Position numbers and translations under genes: made by a program. Positions 12,307 to 22,958 of a stretch of 64,000 bases of DNA are shown piece after piece. The notes beneath the pieces are model-generated. The model was not told where the DNA came from. It worked only from the letters and a program-made list of their open reading frames with translations, and made no database searches. Origin of the DNA: Apodospora peruviana (Eukaryota; Ascomycota; Sordariomycetes; Sordariales; Lasiosphaeriaceae); the NCBI GenBank assembly GCA_033439685.1, contig JAUEDM010000006.1:3472001-3536000 (forward strand). Direction: 5' to 3'. Within the stretch, counting starts at the first letter, position 1, and every line of letters starts with the position of its first letter.

Positions 12307-14485
12307 CTACGCATCCGCAAGAATCGCCTCACTCCCCTTCTGCCCGACCATAAATGTCGGTAGCACAGGGAATCCGCCCGGAGCGACGGGGAAAACGCTC
12401 GCATCAACCACACGCAGCCCCTTCACGCCGTAAACGCGGAACTCGCTGTCCACAACGGCCATCTTGTCGCCCTTCTTGCCGATCGCACAGGTACCCACGG
12501 GGTGATGCCCAAAAGTCTGCTCATAGATGAACTTGCGGTCCTCCTCCGGGTCCTTGCAATAGCCATCCGCCGTCAAGCCGGCATTACAAGGCGGCTCGGT
12601 CGGCACGACAGGACCATATGGCGCCGGCAGCGACAGGAAGTTGCGGCGCACCCAAGCCACGGCGTCCATCATCGCGCCCAGGTCGACGTCGCCTGCCGTA
12701 GGGGACTCGTACTGTCGGATGTTGATCTCCGGAGCGACGGTCGGGTCGGTCGACTGGATCCGGACGTAGCCGGCTGTGTTTTGGACGTTCATCCGCGCGA
12801 GGCTACGCCAGAACGTGTCGGGGGTGTCGACGAAGGGGTTGTTTGACGCCGGCGGAGAGAAGCCGCGGAAGACTCCTGGGGGACTATTGGCTTGTCAGGT
12901 ACATGTCATAGATCCAGAGAAATGGGGCCAACTCACGCAAAAGTGATGACATCGCGATTGCCATCAGGGCTGTGCTTCGTCTTGAGGAACGCACACTCGC
13001 TGTTGCCGGACGGATCAACGTATGGACCAGTGCCCTTCTCCCACTGTGCAACACACGGATCTCCAGGTGCGCCAAACAGGCAGTTCGCCCACTCAGGATT
13101 GCCCCCAACCGAGGTGATATTCACTGGACTATGGCCGGCTACGGGAAGTTCCTGGTTGTCGCGGAGGTTCTCGCCAACTCCAGGCAAATCTGAGATCACA
13201 TCGATCCCGAGTGACCGCAGCAGCTTCGCGTTGCCGATGCCAGAGAGCTGCAGCAGCTGCGGGGAATTGAACACGCCGCCGCTGATGATGACCTCCTTGC
13301 GAGCGAGGGCGCGCTTCTTGATCCCCTTGGGCGCAGTAGCCTTGTTGTACTGCCACGAGGCGCCGTAGACGCCCGCGCCCTCGAGATACTCGACCCCGCT
13401 GGCCTTGGGCGACGATTTTCCCTTGGGCTTGTCGTCAAAGATGATTCTGGTGGCCAGCGACTCGAGCGCGAGTTTTAGTCTGGGCGTCTTGGCGACTGTG
13501 TCCTTGACCAGATCGCGGGTCGTCCACCGACGGCCTTTGTTGTTGTTGTGGTTCGGCAGACCGAACGGCTCGGCCGTCTTGTCGCGGGACGCGCCGCCGA
13601 GGAAGTTGGCGTCGCGCTCCAGGTAGTCGAGGGCCGCCTTCTGGTCGATGGGCTTCTTGCCGGTCAGGTCTTCTGCGAGGTGGGAAAGCAGAGCAAGACG
13701 GCCCGGCTCCTGCAGGTAGTAGTTGCTATCGCCCTGGCCCAGCTGAACGAAGCCGTCGAAGCCGTGGCCGGCGGTGGATTCGTTGGGTCGGAGGTAGAGG
13801 TTCTTCTCGATCTTGACAAAGATCTTTCTCATCTCCGCTGCTCTGTTGTGCGTGCGGGAAGTCAGTTACTGGGCTGGTTTCAGCGGGTGGTTCACTTACG
13901 ACCAGGACCGATCACCAGCCAATTCGGCCATCTTGTTCCAATCCGCATCATTAGGTAGGATAGATGCCATGGCATTCACGATGGCACTTCCACCCAATGT
14001 GGCGCCACGAGGGTACCTGGTTGTTTACCCTTAGCATTCATGATACCGACAACCGAAAGAAACACATACCAGACACCATTGAGCCTCGCACCAGCCGGCG
14101 CCTCGGCCTTAGAACCAATCCAGTATTTTCCATCTGGCAGTGTCCAGGTCAGCAACCGATAACGCTCCTCAACCTCCTGGTCGGTGTGGTGTTTCACAAA
14201 AAAGCTCCACTGCAGCTCAAGACTCTGCGGATAGTAGAGCGCATTAACAGTGGTCGAGAGATCGTTGCTGGCGTCACGACCAGCCTCGATCAAGAGAACG
14301 CTGTGTCCGGCCAGAGCGAGGTTACTTGCCACGATGCCTCCACCGGGTCCGCTACCGACGACGACATAGTCGTAGACATCATCTTTGTCTTTCTTGGGGG
14401 GCGGTGAAGCAGAAACGGAAAGAGGTGAAAAGGCAACGAAAAGCGTGAGGGCTTGGAAGGCGGTGGCTAGGCCAGAGAATAACAT
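12307..14485 (-). CDS. Secreted GMC (glucose-methanol-choline) oxidoreductase
   Basis: Four exons on the minus strand: 14485-14070, 14016-13900, 13842-12937 and 12883-12307, giving 671 residues. A signal peptide covers about residues 1-26. The FAD-binding fold starts with VVVGSGPGGG (41-50) and ends in LLIEAG. GMC signature 1 is PRGATLGGSA (from 141) and signature 2 is SGGVFNSPQLLQLSGIG. The C-terminal active-site region has HHPVGT (His606/607) and DASVFPVAPGGFPVLP. It should be an extracellular FAD enzyme oxidising an alcohol, sugar or aryl alcohol; the substrate cannot be read from the sequence. Odd point: the position that usually holds the second catalytic His or Asn appears to be Phe651. 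Length and order fit the family well. Confidence 0.92.
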
Positions 14486-15871
14486 CGTAAATAAAAGTAT
14501 AAAATGGACGTCGTCCCTCCTCCTTTGCTTATTAGAGCTCTTAGGGACTGAGACAGCCCACGCCGCTCATTCGCTGATAAGTAGCAGTGATGACTTTGTC
14601 CGAAGTATAGGACGGGAAACGCTACCTCTCCTCCGTTAAAAAGGGATGAGTCACGGTGGTAGCAGGATGAAAGCAAATGGGAATAAAATCAACGGGTATG
14701 TACGAAAATGAGCGCAGGATTCTTTTTTACCCTCATTTTGCTCCATTTACATACTAATCATCAATAGGCCTAGCTTTGGGGTTCAAGACTTAGATAACCC
14801 TGCCCTACATGGAGTGCAATGCATGCCGAGAGTCCAGGGATGAACAACAAATTTTAACCGTCCCATTTACAACTAACAGTATGTCGTGCTTAGTACCTTG
14901 CTCTATCTAGTATGGGGGTCCCATTAAACCCAGAGAGAATCTCGGCACACCTACCCGCTTTGGGGGCCGGCCGCGAATTACATGAATATTATAATGTATG
15001 CTCCACAACTATAGCGACACTATCATCCTGCCGTCCGTCTCCGTTTCTTCTCCTCCGCCTCCGCATCCGCTTCGTTGCAACATCACAACATCTGATTGGT
15101 GGGTCTTATGCGCAAAGACGAGGTTAGGAAAATGAGTAGTCAGGGTCTAGGCGGCCGCTCGTCAACGGGAAGCAAAGCACGGGTCTTTAGCCTCAGGTAC
15201 TACTTATGTTGTGCGACGACCGACATGTCGGCAGTCCTTTGCTGGATGAAGAGAAAGTTACCTAGGAAAAGGAGGTGGTGCTTCACAGACCTGGATTAAC
15301 ATTGGCTAGAAATGACCAGTCATTTAGTCGAAACAAAAATCACCAGGATCCTAAAGTAAGACGTACCGGTCAAAAGCTGATCTTTAACTACCTGGGTATT
15401 TTGGGGGCGTGATGGTTTGGGTACTGGGGGATACAATCAATTTGAAGTGCGAGACAGTGTGTATCGCCCTGTAAGGAGTCAAGTATGAGAGTTTGGTATG
15501 TAGAGAAACGAAACTTTGCCCGTAAAGAATGACTGCTAAGATGTGCTTCAGTTGTTCGTGCGAATTAAGATCCAAAAGGGGATATCACAAGTACCGTAAC
15601 ATAAAACCATCTCAGTATTTTAGGTTAGTAAGTATTCAACTTTAAGCCACCGCTGGTCCATTCATTCATTGCCAGGAGTGCTGGTCTCCAGGAAGTAAGT
15701 ACTGGCAAGACAAAAGAGAACATATTGTCTATGAGATGGTGATGACATATTCTACGTAGTCAAGAGTTGATTACAGATGAGAGACAACTTGAAGCAAGGT
15801 CGCGCACTGGGTTAAAGTACTCCCGACCTTTCAATATGCAATCATCGTCCACCCTCTATTCCTATATCCGC
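14486..15871. other. Intergenic region, no gene seen
   Basis: About 1.4 kb between the GMC gene and the small membrane-protein locus. No open frame in it has a recognisable domain, and no tRNA or repeat array is seen. Confidence 0.5.
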
Positions 15872-16443
15872 TCAGTCAACAGTTACGGACGACCAACTAA
15901 GCCTCTCCCAATCCCATAAAATCGCAGACAAAATGCATAAAGAAAGAGGTCCCGTGATCATGAGCAGAATAAGCGAAGAAAGCTGTGCTGTACGGCTTTC
16001 GAAAATGAGGATGTAAGCGTGAACGATGGACATAAGGATGGAGGCGGCCGATGCAAGACCTGGATTCTCTCCATGTTCAGCAAGTATGCACAAAGTAGAG
16101 GGGGATTTGGGGGGGGAAGGGGGTCTGATGATGTGGTAAGTGGCGTACACAGCCGAGTCAAGGTGCTGTAGTCGCAGTATGGTCCGAAGCCAAAGACCGC
16201 GGAGAGGACGAGCAAAGGTGCAATGATATTGGTTGTGGTGGCTAGTCGGGCTGTAGCATACGGGTTATTTGTTGTTTCTGAGACGGTCTTGTTGCCGACT
16301 CGGGGATCGTAATTACTGGTCTTGTTGTCTTCACATTTCCTTGCGCCGTGAAGACCAACCTTCTGTCCTGTCTGTGTGTGGCTTTAATGATCAGAAGATC
16401 CGCCGTGGTGGCGGTGTTCGTGCGAGGGGAATTTTTCCGTCAT
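15872..16443 (-). pseudogene. Small three-helix membrane protein interrupted by an in-frame TAA
   Basis: On the minus strand an ATG at 16443 opens a frame that meets TAA at 16386-16384 (codon 20) and then stays open, in the same frame, to a donor at 16148 (TGTGTACGC). An acceptor AATCCAG lets a second exon, 16059-15872, continue to a TGA in matching phase. Counting the stop as a residue the product is 160 residues, with hydrophobic segments around TTNIIAPLLVLSAVFGFG, ASAASILMSIVHAYILIF and LSSLILLMITGPLSLCIL. No other in-frame ATG exists in the first exon. Either the gene is broken by a CAA-to-TAA type change, or a 5' exon is missing from my model. Family not recognised. Confidence 0.35.
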
Positions 16444-19400
16444 GGGTGAGAAAAAGGGTTTTGCTTCGCCTGGCTGGAAGATGGCGGAAGAGATTCAGGA
16501 GATTTTTCTCTATTGCTCGGTCTGCTGTGATATGGTTTGGTCGGTTCAAAGTTGAAATGAGAGAGGAAGGCAATTGCGAATGTGTATGTGGAAGACGGAA
16601 GGTATCCCGTTGAAGGCGCAGTTCCTCCTTGTTGTTTTGTTCGTTGTGCTATAAAGAAGAAGACATAAAAGGACCTACCAATTTAAGGCATGCGTGCATG
16701 CGGCGTCTGTAAATATGACACGCTCCCGGCCCGCCTCCGGGCCTGTTGGCTGTTAGTGTTTATGACGTGTCACTGGCTAAATTGGTTGGTTGCAATGCGT
16801 AAAAAAAGAAAAGAAAACGAGTTCATTTCTAATCTGTTGGTTCGCTCCTCTCCGTGTGCTATTACACCATTTGGCGCCATGAATCGGTACCTCAACGTGT
16901 ACCAGCTAGATATTTGCTTACAGCCTTGTAATAGATCTTACGAGGGACTTTGGATAATCTCTTCTCATGGCGCGTAAGATAGGTAACCTGTCTTCGTAGT
17001 CTTTGGCTCGGTGGCTCTGGAAGTCGAATATAAAGAAGTTGGGTAACTACTTGAGGCAAGCTCTTGCTTGAGGTGAATGTGACAGGTTTTCTACTGTATA
17101 ATGGAGCGTTCCGAGGAAGCCAGCCTCACCCAGGGGCCATGCCCAGAACGGAAGGAAGAAAAAATCCGCCTCAGTCGTTAGGACATTGGTTGTTCAGTTC
17201 TACCATGTTTACAAGGCGTATGTTTCATTGCATCATGTCTGCCCATTATTGATTCATATGCAGTTGTTGTTACAACAAGCCGGAATCAGTGCCGCAAGAT
17301 GAGGAAGGTAGTTGTGCATATCAGTGCGTTGCAGTGTCATATATGATATCCCTCTGTCCATTTGTCCGTATCGTTCGAGGTTGGAATGCAGCTGGTGCTT
17401 TACACGCACGCTCCGCTCTACCGGAGGCGTTGCCAGCTTCCCAATATCTCACTGGGTAGTTCATCATATGTTCAACTAACTCCGAACTCGAGCTCGGCCA
17501 TCCACAAAGGGGACATGGATAACGATCATGCTGAAGACAATCAGAGCTTCAAGAGAGAGCCTTTCAACTTGTCGGTTCGAGCCAATGAGTGCACAGACAT
17601 GACTGAATGGAAAAAGCTCATCTGCGAAAACATGCCCAGTCGCACTTGGTTCTGGGGAGCTGGTGGAGTGCTGGGCTTCTGCTATGCGCCGAGTCTCCTG
17701 GTCCCGTGGTTGAATGTAAGTTTGACTGAGGGTTGGTGACAACTCCCGAGGCCGCAACTAGTCTTAATATCCATTCTCGGCATGATATTGGGGGAGTGAT
17801 TAGAGTCGGCAGAGACTTGCGTAATGTCTGGAGAGACGGCAGCGTGGGTACGGATCACTCGCTCGTCCGGGAGACAGCCTTTCAGAAGCGAGGAGAAGAT
17901 ATCGATTACCACTTCACCCTTCCTCATATCCTCGACAGCAGAGGCAAGCCCCATCTCGCTCAACTACACTAAAAGAACACTTGAAGAGGACGCGTATGTG
18001 GCAAATGTCACTACTGTTCACGACTATGTCTACAGTGGGCGGGATCAAACCATCTGTCAGTTTCAGTCAAACCAACACATCACAACAAACTCTCCTCCAA
18101 TTTGCACACCACCAGACTACAAAGCAACGAGAACGATGTTCTCATCCAACGGAGGAGGGTTGCTGGTAGACAAAAGGGATCACAATCTCCAAGACCGAGC
18201 CCCTACCACAGACTACACGATAAACATGCATTTGGTGAGACGGACGACGGCGACTACCATTGCACAGGCGCAAGCTGCATCGGAACCTTACTCAAGTTTC
18301 ACATCATCAGAAGCAGCGAAACCCAACGTTATGCTTGCCGCCCGATCGATAACCAAGGTGCTTGGCACGCGACCATATGGTTGATGATTAACCACGGTCA
18401 AAACAACCAAGGGACACATGGCCTTTTGTTGTTGATGATTTGTTGGAACGACGAGGCCGTCACAGGGTATGTTTTCTTTTCTGGATGAACTTGTTGCAAG
18501 GTTTTGGAGCTCGCTTATTACACTTACTACCGCTATACCTCGTCCTCACTGCAGTGGTCCCTCTGGCGGATTATTCTCCCTGGTCAATTACCTTACCTAG
18601 GTACTTGTGGCAGTCGCCCTTGCGTTTGGCAGATTGCACAGCTTTAAGTTGAAGGGGATGCTCCCTTCTGGAGCATCCCCAGCTCTTTCAATCCACCATT
18701 CTTTGCCGCCTACCAAGGGAAGTCTTTTCTGTTTTATATTACGACTACCATCCAGGTCACATACTACACATTCTAAATATCACGGGGTGTGATGCTGAAA
18801 GTAACGTCGAGGAGGCCGAGTTAGAGAGGTATCTTTTGCTTGTCTTCACTTTTCTCTCTCTTTTCCCTTTTCCTCGTTTCTTGTTTGATTTTAAAGGAGG
18901 GTTGGGCGAGCGGATAGAGAGATGAAGGAGGCGTGAATGCGGCGGTACGAACGGGATGGCAGCCCGACGGCAAAAGCAGAGGGCATTAAAAACCGGGCCC
19001 AGTGACCGATTGCTTGGGTGCAATATATACCCGTGTCATGACAGGCGGCTCGATACGACCACACGGTTGTTACGTAAGTCGATCATTATGCATTTGCGCC
19101 TTACAGATGATGATTGCAATCTTTGTCAATAGTTGCTGTGTGTAACGTACTTGAGGAGGCATATATTTATATGTTTACTTATCCTTCGTGCAGTGTCAGA
19201 AGAAGTTCAACCAGATCTGACTGACCCCAAGGACCAATCATGACCGAACTGGCAGTGCAATGTTTGCCATATTCCCCATCCGGAATTCGGGACAACATCC
19301 TTCCTCGTCCCGTGTGCCTAGCGTTTGCCCAGCCGCTTGGCGCACATGCCAATGCGGACGTGATTCCTTCAAGATGGCCGTTTAGTGGAACTCTTCGGAT

Positions 19401-19720
19401 ATCGGAAGGGTGAAGAGTCGTGATCGACCGAGGTTCTGGTGGAAGAACGCGGATAATAGCAAAACAAGAAAATTGGCAGGCGTTAATTTCAAACTTACCA
19501 AGACGGCTCGATGTCAGAACCGAGACTTTTATTTCTGGTGCTGGCAGTGAAGTCGACAAAGAGAAGACAGATATGGTTCTTTAATAGTTGGCAAGTCTTT
19601 TTCATGTTGTAGTGTATGTAATGTGTAGCCCTTGAATACTGAGATCCTCTGAGGTTCCTGTGATCTTTATTTTGGCGATATTTTCCTTTGTTACTAGTGC
19701 TCGGCAAATGACAAGACAAA
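16444..19720. other. 3.3 kb region with no secure gene; one possible exon
   Basis: A possible plus-strand exon lies at about 17515-17715: it opens with MDNDHAEDN, runs into a hydrophobic stretch (WFWGAGGVLGFCYAPSLLVPWL) and stops at a good donor, GTAAGT at 17716. The nearest acceptor (17761) leads to a stop at once, so I could not complete a gene. The opposite strand between 17780 and 17960 is also open, with no better claim. The rest shows nothing recognisable. Confidence 0.3.
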
Positions 19721-21320
19721 ATGACTATTCTCATGGTTACTAAATCGTTCCTTTTGCTTCTCATACTACCGCTCGCCTCAGCCAACAACCTGGCATCAGA
19801 CGGCGGCGCACAGGCACCGCTCCGAACCAAAGCCCCGTCACCACCACCGCCAGAGAAATGGGCAGGCTGTCTTCCCGGCCCGCTCCAACATGATGAACAT
19901 CCCACATGCGCCACAGCCAATAACGAGACCAACGACAACGATGAAGACTTCACCCCGTGGACTCACCGGCCGTACTGCCCCCCAGAAACCCCGTACTGTG
20001 TCTTCACCAACGCGGCCTATCCTTCCCTAGACAATGGCGTGAGCATCCTCGCCAACCCAGACGAAGCCTCATCGTCGCTCACCGCTCTCGCCCAACTCTT
20101 CCTCGACGACACTACCAAGAGCACCAAAACATCTGGACAAACCCAAGAAAAGCAGCCCTACAAAATCACACCGCTTCCAGGAAAGGGACTCGGTCTCGTC
20201 GCGACGAGACGGATACCACAGGGCGAGGTCTTGACGGTCGACTACGCTGCTTTGGTGGCTGATTCGGCTTTCCCGAGCAAAATGAAGCGGGAACAGGGGA
20301 GGGTGTTGCTGCGCAAGGCGATTGAGCGGTTGCCGAGGGTCAAGGAGGTGATGGAGTTGGCCAGAAGCGGGAAGGACGCCACTGGTGATGTGGGAGAGGT
20401 GGATGTGGAAGATGTGGTCAAGACTAACTCGTTTACGTTGAGGATTGGTGGGGAGAGTTATATGGCACTTTTTCCTACTATTGCGGTGAGTGACTGATCA
20501 AAATTTGTTTCATAGGATGGAAGGATGGCCGAGCTGGCTCAGGTGATAGAAAAGGGGTTGTTTTTGGGGCACCCTTTTGCTGACTTGTCTCTTTTTGGCA
20601 GAGGATAAACCATGCCTGCAATCCAAGGTAAGCACTTAATTCTGCGTTCTTTCAGGGTGAAAGGTCTGGCTGGAAACTCGGGAAGGGGAGATAGAAAAGA
20701 GACTGGAGAGAATGGAGTCAGAGCAGCAGGAAACAAAGGAGAAGTGGCTAACTCACGCAGTGCCTTCACCCGCTTCGATGAGAAAACACTATCCAACACA
20801 GTAATAGCCTTTCGCGAGATCAAAAAAGGCGAGGAGATCACCATCAGCTGTAAGTCAACAAACCCCCTTTTATCATCCCTGCTAATTAACCCACCCAGAC
20901 TCCGAATTCGGCCTCACCCGTGCTGAGCGCCAACACATCCTCCAAGCCAAATGGGGCTTCACCTGCACCTGCTCGCTGTGCACCGCGTCACAGGACGAGA
21001 TCACCGCCTCGGACGCGCGCCGACTAAAGATCAAGGCCCTCGGCCCGCAGGTCGTCCAGCAGGTCCAGAGTGCCCAGTTCCGGCTCGCGATCGAGCTCAA
21101 CCGCGAAATGGTCGACCTGATCGCCGCCGAGAAACTGATCCCGCACATGGGCGAGCACTACGAGGTCATGGCGCGGCTGCACATGGGCGCGGGCAACAAG
21201 AAGGAGGCCAAGAAGTACGCGAAGCTGGCGATTGCGGATCTGGAGAAATTCGCAAGCGGCTGGGGAAAGGAGACGGAGGAGACGCTTGCGGAGCTGAAGG
21301 AGTTGGTTAAGAGGATATGA
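19721..21320 (+). CDS. SET-domain protein with N-terminal secretion signal
   Basis: Four exons: 19721-20485, 20602-20627, 20761-20849 and 20899-21320, giving 433 residues. The second exon has only 26 bases and encodes the core of the RINHACNPS motif. The SET domain runs from about residue 147 (GKGLGLVATRRI) through RINHACNPS (256-264) to GEEITISYSEFG (about 287-298), followed by a post-SET-like CTCSLC (about 312-317) and a helical, TPR-like C-terminus. SET proteins usually methylate lysines of histones or other proteins with S-adenosylmethionine. The start is odd: residues 1-21 are a clear signal peptide (FLLLLILPLASA) and the next 100 residues hold several cysteines and an N-glycosylation site (NET), which points to the secretory pathway rather than the nucleus. 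No later ATG would leave a complete SET domain without it being a long truncation. Confidence 0.88.
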
Positions 21321-21889
21321 TGCAGCGTCGAGGCATGGATTAGCCACGAGCGAGACGGGATGGGAAAACCGGAAACTGGCTTTGATTCTGTGCTGTCACG
21401 GTGTACGTTTGTTGTCTCAGAATGGTACTTGAGATACGTTTCAACTGGATGACGTTGTATTATGAAGAGGGAAAGACGAAGGTCGAATGGTCGAGCGAAC
21501 AAGTTTTGATTTTATGCCCGAATACTTATCCAGGACTTGAACAATTAACTTAGACTAATATACAGGCCTATTGTCATGTATCCCGTCATCATTAAAAACC
21601 TTCCGAGATCCGACTCTTCGTGAAGGGAAAAAGAGTGACCGCCTGACCGAAATGAACACAAACCCAAATATGAACAAGAAAAATAAAAATTCAAGAAAGA
21701 AAATAAATCCAAAAGAATAAACCCTCCTAACGCCTCTCTCTCCTCTCTCCCCTCTCCCCTCCTTCCCCCCCCAACCAAAAAAAAAAAAGAACAAGAACAA
21801 GAACCAAAAACAAGAAAGGCAGGCCGGAGTCACAAGCCCGGACCAAAACAAGAAGACCCAGAAGAAACCGGAGTCACGGACCCAGTTCT
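21321..21889. other. Convergent 3' region, low complexity
   Basis: Lies between the SET gene and the coiled-coil gene. From about 21640 to 21860 the plus strand is strongly purine-biased (A and G with C-rich tracts at 21735-21770 and a 10-base A run at 21777). No gene is seen. Confidence 0.5.
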
Positions 21890-22492
21890 TCACATTCCCA
21901 GCCCCATGCCAGTGGCAAGCATGAGGTATTCCACCTCTTTCTCCACCTCTTGCGCCGCGGTCTTATCATCAGCACGGGAAGAAGAATCAAGGACCTGCTC
22001 CCACAGCTTCTTGACCTCGGCTTCGAGATCCGCAGCCTTTTTCCGCTCGACGGCATGCATCCGCCAAGCGAGCTTCTGGTCGGACTTCAACTCGAGAACC
22101 TCCTCACGGAGGGTCTCGAGCTCCTCTCCGCGAGCCTCGCGGCATCGGCGGAGGCGTTCGGACCAACGGGAGCCCACACCTTGGAGCTCCATTTGGTGCT
22201 CTTGGTCGCGATCTTCGAGATCCTGGGCCCAACTTTCCTGCTCGCGCAGGTTATCGGCGGCTAGCCGGTTCTGCTCTTCCTCCAGCTTGTCTTGCACCTG
22301 GCTGACCCAAGCTCGCGTTTTCTCGAGGTCTTCCTTGCGAACTTCGTCGATACGATCATCGACCAGGTCATGCCAGGCGTCGATGCGGCGCTGGAAGTAG
22401 GCGAAGAACTGCGGCGTGGCGACCACGTGCAAGTTGGCGTGCGACTTGCGCGCGGCTGGGCTGATGGAGACGTCGGAGTCGCAGTCGGACAT
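21890..22492 (-). CDS. Coiled-coil protein, function unknown
   Basis: Single coding exon of 200 residues, starting MSDCDSDVS at 22492. An in-frame ATG 21 bases further upstream (22513) lies across the intron acceptor described next and is therefore rejected as start. From about residue 25 to the end the protein is rich in Glu, Arg, Lys, Gln and Leu with heptad character, as in a long coiled coil, with a few Trp residues. A short Ser/Asp-rich head precedes it. I do not recognise the family; a structural or adaptor role is only a guess. The promoter lies beyond the 5'UTR intron. Confidence 0.75.
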   Translation of the reverse strand: MSDCDSDVSISPAARKSHANLHVVATPQFFAYFQRRIDAWHDLVDDRIDEVRKEDLEKTRAWVSQVQDKLEEEQNRLAADNLREQESWAQDLEDRDQEHQMELQGVGSRWSERLRRCREARGEELETLREEVLELKSDQKLAWRMHAVERKKAADLEAEVKKLWEQVLDSSSRADDKTAAQEVEKEVEYLMLATGMGLGM

Positions 22493-22503
22493 TTTGTTGT
22501 TGC

Positions 22504-22601
22504 CTGATCTCATGTTAGTATGCGGTTTGGGTGGGCTGTGGGAAACTGGGTAAATTTTACTGTGTATTGTTGTAGGGAGGGGGATGAAGAACGTGTGTGT
22601 G

Positions 22602-22647
<46 letters not shown>

Positions 22648-22835
22648 GTCTGATGATATTATCATGTTAGCATTCGTATACTCTTGTATGGCAATGGCAG
22701 CGATAGTTAATAGACAACGAGCAATGGATGGAAAGAAGAGCAGATGGCAACCAAAAATGCTGGGCGGAGGACAGGGAGAGGCAAAGACAGCAACGAGCAA
22801 GGGAAGGGATAGCGACGAGCAAATGGGCAACATAC
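22504..22835 (-). other. 5'UTR intron of the coiled-coil gene, containing a TG repeat
   Basis: On the minus strand the sequence reads AACG|GTATGT at 22835 and ACTAAC...ATCAG|G at 22504, a full donor, branch site and acceptor. Splicing brings a TATA-box promoter (22951-22958) to the ATG at 22492. The intron is 332 bases long and holds the microsatellite at 22605-22645. Confidence 0.65.
22605..22645. repeat. (TG)n microsatellite
   Basis: About 20 perfect TG units on the plus strand (CA on the transcribed strand), inside the 5'UTR intron of the coiled-coil gene. Shorter TG runs adjoin it at 22593-22600. Length variation between strains is expected. Confidence 0.95.
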
Positions 22836-22950
22836 CGTTGGGATAATTCGTCTGGATATGAGAGCTGATAGTCGACAGTCGAGTACTGAGAAGCTTGCGA
22901 TGGGTTGTCAAGAGAAAGAGAAGATATGTAATGGAGGAAGGGAGGACTCG

Positions 22951-22958
22951 TTTATATA
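22951..22958 (-). promoter_or_regulatory. TATA box of the coiled-coil gene
   Basis: TATATAAA on the minus strand, about 116 bases upstream of the 5'UTR intron donor. This supports a transcription start near 22920 and thus the spliced leader. Confidence 0.45.

Noticed and set aside
17515..18384. Plus-strand gene made from the hydrophobic exon at 17515 and frames at 17733 or 17824
   Set aside because: No acceptor gives a continuous frame, and the opposite strand is equally open.
20522..20550. tRNA-like start (GGATGGCCGAGC) in the SET gene
   Set aside because: No acceptor-stem partner, anticodon arm or T loop follows; it is part of the first intron.
22511..22513. Upstream ATG of the coiled-coil gene (MRSGNNK)
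   Set aside because: It lies between a CTAAC branch site and an AG acceptor and is removed with the 5'UTR intron.
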